NCBI GenBank assembly: GCA_023159155.1
Contig: JAJNNX010000021.1
Location: 124,001-188,000, forward strand
Source: Ustulina deusta
Lineage: Eukaryota; Ascomycota; Sordariomycetes; Xylariales; Xylariaceae
DNA: 64,000 nucleotides
Direction: 5' to 3'
Shown: positions 58,221 through 64,000 of the stretch, piece after piece
How the letters are laid out: each line of letters begins with the position of its first letter
How positions within the stretch are numbered: position 1 is the stretch's first letter
The notes under the pieces: generated by a model
Seen by the model: the letters and a program-made list of their open reading frames with translations, nothing else
Database searches by the model: none
Told to the model about the DNA's origin: nothing
Made by a program: the position numbers and the translations under genes

Positions 58221-59428
58221 TCAGTTATATCTTCCCACGGTTGGGCCCGTGACAGCAGTAGCACGTCCAATTCCCTGGTCGGGGACAAGGGGTGATTGGT
58301 CTTGAAACCTGTCGTCGAGCTCCAGAGTGGCTGCCGGGCTGACTTGGTTACTTCCCAGGTGCTTGCCAGAAACTTTCAGATGAGCACTGGCCGGATTACT
58401 CGTATCGTCGCTGAGCTTGAACTTGCTTCGCTGAGGGAAAGTGGAAAAATGAAGAACGGATGAAGTCATCTTTGCAAAGAATGGTTTGAGGTGTACCAAG
58501 CTAGCACAGACGATGGCGAAATTGATCTCGATTGCTGACCAGATAGCGGAGCCATAGTGATCCCCTGCACAATTGCCACTGATCAATAATTATATAAACA
58601 ACCTGTGGGGATGATAGGTAGTTCACTCACAGGTAGGATCAGTTGAAGAAACTGCGTCCCGCAGAGTAGGGATGCGTATAATACCCGCAATACAAACGAA
58701 ACCACCAACTACAAAGATACCGATCAAGGCAAGACGTTGTCGGACCGGAATCTGGATATTCCACAGCATGGGACTCGGAAGGAGGTAGATGACAAAGTCT
58801 TGAAAGATGTTTAAGCTCGCATTAGCAAAAAATAGCGCCGGTCTGTCGAAGCACGTGCCTGGCACATCGGTATCCCAGGCTTTGTGGATGGGATTACATT
58901 GGAAGATCCCAGCCACACTACAGGCAAAACCGGTGAGAAATACGAATGCCATCATAGCCCAGAGGAAGGTTCGGTACAACTTTTGTGGGAAGAGTCTGAA
59001 GTAGAAAAATAGGATGGAGACTTTTGTTAAGGATATGCTCATATAGTATACAGGCTGTTTGGCATAGAAAAGAATGTTTGAGGTGATAAAGTCGGTCTCT
59101 GGAGGTAGATCCGCGAGGTGCTTGCCGAGACCGTATCTTGTTTCTGTTGAAGGCTAGAGTCAGTTACGGATGATATATAAACCAACTAGCAGAACTCACG
59201 TAGGGCAACGTCGATTCCGTAGGCTAGACCGAACACCCACGAGATTATGATTGTCCAGTCATCCTTTGCGAAGTGCATTCGTTGAATTCCGACTCGAGTC
59301 CAAAGTCGTAGGGCCAGAAAGATCGTCGATAGGACTTGCGTGGCAGTAATTACAGCTATCACATTGCCACTTCGTGATTCTGTATGTCCCGAGCGATCGC
59401 GAAGGGAGAGTTCAGGAGTATGGAACAT
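58221..59428 (-). CDS. SAT4/rhodopsin-domain integral membrane protein
   Basis: Three exons (complement of 58221-58564, 58631-59143, 59200-59428) with introns of 66 and 56 nt give 361 residues. The protein has about seven hydrophobic helices. Family motifs include ALRLWTRV, KDDWTII, a T-R-Y-G-L-G-K-H block, K-V-S-I-L-F-F-Y-R-L-F, F-Q-C-N-P-I-H-K-A-W-D, then C-F-D-R-P with N-I-F-Q-D, and D-P-T-W-D-H-Y-G-S-A-I-W-S-A-I-E restored by the last splice. This matches the fungal rhodopsin-domain (SAT4-like) family, very numerous in Sordariomycetes and related to Pth11-type receptors, but here without a CFEM domain. The cytosolic tail of about 90 residues is Ser-rich. It probably senses or interacts at the plasma membrane; the ligand is unknown. 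It lies between two inverted repeat copies. Confidence 0.88.
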
Positions 59429-59797
59429 CTTTGTCGTTTGTTGGGCGATGATTGAGAGCCTCGCTATTACAAGAGAAAAGAATGCTTTTCCGACAGTCGT
59501 AAGCTATTAAGTAAAAAGCACGCCGAATGAATGATGGTATGTGAAGCATCTTGAATGAATTTAGTTCATGCACGCCGCTGTAATCTGTAAGACCTTCGCT
59601 AAAGCTTCGTTTAGCCGTGTGGTGTGTGAGAAACCAAAGCTTGCACAGTTTACACCTCTGACGCCATGTCCCAAGTTCATAGTAACATTCACACACCTCT
59701 TAGACTCGTTTCACGCAAAGGATGTTGATCCTATCATGGGCAGCTGGCCAGGACTGTGATGACCGAGTTGCCAATGAAATTATGCTGCAGCACAACC
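59429..59797. other. promoter region of the rhodopsin-domain gene
   Basis: About 370 bp upstream of the ATG at 59428, ending at repeat copy 2. No other gene is seen. Confidence 0.45.
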
Positions 59798-60085
59798 GAG
59801 TTACACGTTATTATGTGCTCCTGGCTGCTAAGTACTTGTTACATGCCGAAAACCTCGACCTGCAGCCCGGCAAATCCCGCCCTTTAGCTACCGAAAACTC
59901 ACCCACCCATAAGTTAAATGTCACTCAAGTGTGTTGGAACAACCAAGTGGGCTGATTGATCCTTCGCTGATACTGCTCATTGCCAAGGGGCTGCAGGAAG
60001 GATGCAGGATGCAGGATGCAGGATATATCCAACCCCGCATGAGCACCGCAAGCGAACTCCAAGCAATACCTTTATCCCTTGTTAA
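59798..60085 (+). repeat. dispersed repeat, copy 2 (inverted to copy 1)
   Basis: It reads Y-Y-V-L-L-A-A-K-Y-L-L-H-A-E-N on the plus strand, continues L-D-L-Q-P-G-K-S-R-P-L and ends with three GCAGGAT units (60005-60025) and the same tail as copy 1. Identity to the reverse complement of 55700-56010 is high over nearly 290 bp. Many differences are transitions. Confidence 0.65.
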
Positions 60086-60915
60086 CAAAGTATCATATTT
60101 GATTGGTTACATGAAATTTCATAGATTCCTTTCTAGCTGCCTTGAAATAGACTGGCCTTTTATACAATTTTACGCATGTCATCGCTATCCTAGCATCCAA
60201 AGTGTTGAAGGAATTGCCAAGAAGTAGGCAAACAATCGCGGTGTAGAAACGCTTACTCGTACCCTATTCTTACCAGCAGTTATATCGGGGGCCACAAGGC
60301 TTTGTATTGGATCTGACTGTCCGGCGCTCCAACTACGTACCTGTTTTGTTCCATGCAGCTCGTGGTTACGCCCCGCATACTTTGGAAGGCCGTAAGCTAG
60401 CCTACATCAACATCGTAACACCTTCTCGGAAGAGTAGTGAGTATAATCAAGATCGGACTACTTATGGATATTTTGGGTATTGTGGGCTACATAATGATGT
60501 TGCATTCTATCTGCGGTCCACAGAGCATTGTCAATACGTCAGGGATTGATCAGCACTTTGGACGCAATGTGCTTTCCCTCTCAAGGATATCAGAAGGCGT
60601 TGTTTTCATCAATGTCCTGTCAGCTCTCTACAAAAAATTTAGCGAATGGTGTTCGACATTATGCATAAAAAGAAGCAAGGTTTCATGGTCTGGTTGCATC
60701 GGCGTGATTTTTGTTCGTGTCCACCGAATTCTGAGGTCACATATCTTGGCTAGGGGGGAATCTGAATAAGTAGGTAGTGGTCCAGCTTGGTCTCAATTTC
60801 GTCTTTATATTCACTGACATTAGTTACGCGATTTCTTCTTGAGCCAAAAACTCCCCCCATCCTTTTCTTACTTCTACTTGTCGTCTTCGCCACGAAACTT
60901 CAACGTTTTACTATA
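60086..60915. other. intergenic, promoter of the aldehyde dehydrogenase
   Basis: About 830 bp. Unassigned frames only; the last 140 bp are the CT-rich leader of the next gene. Confidence 0.45.
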
Positions 60916-62503
60916 ATGACTCAGTCCCAGATGGCCCCCCAGGTTGATTTCACCACTTTTAACAACGTTATTGGCGGGGAGCTTTGTAACTCCAGCTCTG
61001 GGGCCACCAGATTCGCCGTGAATCCTGCCACCCTCGAACAGAACCCGCAAGTTCCCATTAGCACTCTGGAAGACGTCAATAGAGCTATCCATTTGGCGCA
61101 AAATGCCACAAAAGCTTGGGCTAACACGTCTTGGTCCGAACGCCAGCATGCTCTTAAGGGCTACACTGATGCTTTTGAGGCTCACATAGAACTGTTCGCC
61201 CGAATGCTTGTCAAAGAGCAAGGCAAATCAGTAAGTAGTACGGAGTTCTGATTGTCCAAGCTCATTTTGCTGACCATCCACGTAAATACTAGCTCTTCGA
61301 AGCACGCTTCGAATTGCAAATGGGGTTAGGACTGCTGCGTGGCTTTTGCGAGATGTCTTTGCCCGACGAGGTGATCGAGGACAGCGTGGAACGCAGAGTC
61401 ATCACCCGATACACCCCTGTCGGCATCGTTGTAGGCATTGTGCCATGGAACTATCCCATTATGCTGGCGTGTGGTAAGATAGGGTCGGCTCTAGTAGCTG
61501 GTAATGCCTTCATTTTGAAGCCGTCCCCATTTGCCCCTTACTGTAATCTGAAGATGGCTGAGCTGGGCACACATTTCTTCCCACCTGGCATTTTCCAAGC
61601 TTTGAGCGGCGAGGATAATCTTGGGCCCTGGCTTACTGAGCATCCACAAGTCAACTTGGTCAGCTTTTCGGGGTCTGGTGCCGTAGGGAAGAAGGTAATG
61701 AGAAGCTGCAGCAGCACGCTCAAACGAGTTATTCTGGAACTCGGGGGCAACGATCCGGCCATCGTGTGCGCGGACGTCGACCCCTCTGTTGTTGCTCCGA
61801 AGCTCGGCTTCTTTGCTTTTGCCAACTCGGGACAGATTTGTGCTCAACCAAAGCGTCTTTACGTTCATGAATCTGTATATGCCGACTTCCGAGCCGCTAT
61901 GATTGCATATATTGAGAAAATCAGCCTAGAGCAAGGCGAACAGCCAGGGTCTATTGGCCCAGTATCCAACGCGCCTCAGTACGAACGTGTTAAGGATCTG
62001 CTTGCGGACATCAAAGCAAATCAACTTACCATAGCTACTGGTGATACCGAACCTTTGGACACCCGCAGCGGTTTCTTCCTATCTCCAACGCTCGTTGACA
62101 ACCCACCGGACAATTCGCGAATTGTGGTTGAGGAGCCATTCGGTAAGTTTTACCTAAGGAGACAATATGTTTCTGGGCAATATAGATGCCATCCATGACT
62201 AACAGGCACTATTTAGGCCCCGTACTCCCATTGTTGAAATGGTCAGACGAAACCGATGTCATTAATCGTGCTAATAGTACGGAGTACGGCCTCGGGGCCT
62301 CGGTGTGGTCAAAGGATGCTGGTCAAGCCGAGCGAATTGCTAGACAGCTCGAGGCGGGAACCGTTTGGATCAACACGCACATGGAGATTGGGCCAAAATT
62401 CCCTTTCGGCGGGCACAAGCAGAGCGGGATTGGATGTGAGTGGGGTGTCGAGGGGCTGAAGGGCTACTGCAACCTGCAAACTATACACACCAGACTAGCT
62501 TGA
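60916..62503 (+). CDS. NAD(P)-dependent aldehyde dehydrogenase
   Basis: Three exons, 60916-61230, 61293-62142 and 62217-62503, with introns of 62 and 74 nt (branch CTAAC in the second), give 483 residues, the usual length. Key ALDH features are PWNYP (156-160, oxyanion Asn158), Lys181 in LKPSPFAP for the cofactor, FSGSGAVGKK in the nucleotide-binding fold, general base Glu254 in LELGGND, catalytic Cys288 in NSGQIC, and EEPFGPVLP near the C-terminus, restored by splicing. There is no targeting peptide, so it is likely cytosolic. The substrate cannot be read; overall layout resembles broad-specificity or betaine/aminoaldehyde-type enzymes. The ATG at 60916 is the first one in frame. Confidence 0.92.
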
Positions 62504-63382
62504 GTACCACGGTTGCACAGATGACTGAAAGCGGGTAGAGCTGAGAAATAAGGGATGCCATGTTATATATCAGGGGTAAACCGGGATATAGGGGTTTCGG
62601 AGGGCCACACTAGAGGGCGAAGCCGACCCTGAACCCTTTTTTGCTACACACACCTAGCTATTCCTTTTGGCGATGAATCAAAATGGCATATTTTCGACCA
62701 AGACGTTTGTCATTCAATCAAAGTGAATAAGATCTACCTGGGGTGCGTAGAAGTAACCTACCTCCGTGAGCAGTGGCTAGGAGCAACCGGTAGGGCACTG
62801 TATCTATTCCACTAATGAGCTCTCACAAATATGAAACGACGTCATATATTTAGACCTATGAAACTGTTTAAATATTACAATGCGATATTTTTATATATAA
62901 AAGAAACCACGCAAGATCAGGTTCCGAGAGCGTGACAAAACCAGAAGAATGCTGCTGGGTTTGCATGGACAGTTTGAGGATTCGCTGGTGGCAAGCGGCA
63001 AACCTGTTACATGCCTCATAATTATGACTCTAGGGACAAGAATAGAAATAACCCATTTATTTCCACTCTGGTCCTATGCAGTTGAAGCCCGTGCTGGTCA
63101 TCACAGACGAGTTGAATTTTCTCCTATGACCACGAAAATTCACAACTCACGGACATTACTATCCTATTAAACAACTTTAAATGTTCAAATCAATAACTAT
63201 TTTTATGTATTAAACAATTTCATTGTTTGTTAACACTTGTTTTGTTATAAGATCAAGGTTTCTTCTGAGCATATGCAGGCCTAATACAAGTTAACACATT
63301 GCGCCATGCCTTCAAACGAATTGCTCGCATATTTCTCAGGTCAAGGCTTTACCATACCTTGAAACAAAGAAAACCTTCCAGA
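62504..63382. other. intergenic, no gene seen
   Basis: About 880 bp. An AT-rich patch at 63160-63250 precedes the promoter of the gene at the right edge. Confidence 0.45.
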
Positions 63383-64000
63383 ATGGCCACGAGTACTCCC
63401 ATTAAACTCCCTTACTTTGCCCCGGCTCCGGCTCCACTTCCTACTTACGAGGAAATAGTCACCCGAGCATCTTTAGAGGGGGCGGTTCGAAATCCAGGGC
63501 GCACAATCGTTAAGATTGGGAAGCGCTTTGTGGTTAAATACGGCAAGCGGATCGATTTTATTGAAGGTGAGAATATGTTGATTGTTCGGCAGCACACCAG
63601 CATACCCATTCCAACGCTTTATGCCATGTACCAACACGAGCCAAGCGGCAACAAAGTCATTATCATGGAGTATGTCGCAGGTGAAGTACTTAGCGATTGC
63701 TATTACAAGCTCAATGCTGAGCAGAAAGCATGCGTCGGATCCCAGCTGAGATGGCAGTTGAGCGAGCTGCGTACGATTCCCTCTCCGGGGTTTTATGGAT
63801 TACCGGGAGGTCGTCCATACTTGGCCCACGATTGGATCTTCCAAAGTCGCGTGGGGCCGTTCGGCTCGGCCGGCGAGTTCCTCGAGACCTACTTTAGCGC
63901 TCAGTTCTCAGAAGCAGGTAAGTTAGGCCACCGTGTGATGGAAGATTTGAAGTTCCAATTCCTCGAGTTGTCCAAGAACCACAGTGCGTCGGTATTCACC
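63383..64000 (+). CDS. aminoglycoside-phosphotransferase-like kinase, 5' part
   Basis: An open frame of 206 codons from the ATG at 63383 runs off the window with no stop. It shows an N-terminal kinase-like lobe (TIVKIGKRFVVKYGKRIDFI, then E-G-E-N-M-L-I-V-R-Q), the hinge-like IIMEYVAGEVL, then QLRWQLSELRTIPSPGFYG and the PGGRPYLAHDW block. These are the hallmarks of the large fungal APH/choline-kinase-like family (phosphotransferase enzyme family). The catalytic H-x-D loop should come just beyond the edge. A GTAAGT at 63917 could be a donor, but the frame stays open across it and reads like family sequence. Substrate unknown; fungal members are rarely drug-modifying. Confidence 0.8.
   Translation, partial: MATSTPIKLPYFAPAPAPLPTYEEIVTRASLEGAVRNPGRTIVKIGKRFVVKYGKRIDFIEGENMLIVRQHTSIPIPTLYAMYQHEPSGNKVIIMEYVAGEVLSDCYYKLNAEQKACVGSQLRWQLSELRTIPSPGFYGLPGGRPYLAHDWIFQSRVGPFGSAGEFLETYFSAQFSEAGKLGHRVMEDLKFQFLELSKNHSASVFT

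Noticed and set aside
1..64000. CRISPR arrays, operons and Shine-Dalgarno sites
   Set aside because: The window is eukaryotic. The tandem arrays have no spacer structure.

Overview
The window is nuclear DNA of a filamentous ascomycete (Pezizomycotina; a Sordariomycete is my best guess, not provable here). The reasons are short spliceosomal introns (49-146 nt, one of 221 nt, with GTRNGT-like donors and CTAAC/CTGAC-like branch points), fungal-only families (BAS2-like secreted proteins, Kre9/KNH-like domain, SAT4/rhodopsin-domain membrane proteins, GliT-like oxidoreductase) and long, very AT-rich blocks that look like the result of repeat-induced point mutation (RIP).

Layout. 1-12290 is an almost gene-free AT-rich block with only relic repeat arrays. 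At its edge (12389-13209) lies a truncated gene with an aspartic-protease-like DTGA motif. 14363-14843 encodes a small secreted Kre9/KNH-like protein. 18252-19625 and 24366-26298 are two members of one terminal-inverted-repeat (TIR) transposon family: the interiors are RIP-degraded, the TIRs are nearly intact, and the second carries a non-degraded 214-bp insert. Between and beside them sits the most unusual locus: an intracellular subtilisin (19929-22043) followed by three divergent paralogues (A 22734-23792, B 26913-28017, C 28696-29673) of a family I cannot name.

31900-39112 is a graveyard: a broken short-chain dehydrogenase, a broken gene with one in-frame stop, a fragment of a DUF3435 tyrosine recombinase (Starship-captain type), and a pogo/Fot1-like transposase relic split by a foldback element. 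An intact four-exon gene with a fungal STAND-type N-terminal domain plus a ubiquitin-like domain lies among them, and a small Hmp1-like stress protein follows at 39113.

42446-45380 is a conserved core: TAF6 and the SDHC subunit of succinate dehydrogenase, convergent. 46342-48905 looks like the remains of an epidithiodioxopiperazine (ETP, gliotoxin-like) gene cluster: a truncated ACC-synthase-like gene (GliI type), an intact GliT-like dithiol oxidoreductase and a broken Zn2Cys6 regulator. The right third holds a two-domain BAS2-like secreted protein (51833-52460), a membrane-anchored indoleamine-2,3-dioxygenase-like enzyme (53419-54979), a rhodopsin-domain membrane protein (58221-59428) between two inverted copies of a repeat, an aldehyde dehydrogenase (60916-62503) and the start of an aminoglycoside-phosphotransferase-like gene running off the right edge.

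Gene models were spliced by hand; every multi-exon model quoted keeps frame across each junction. Family names rest on motif recognition, not on database searches.
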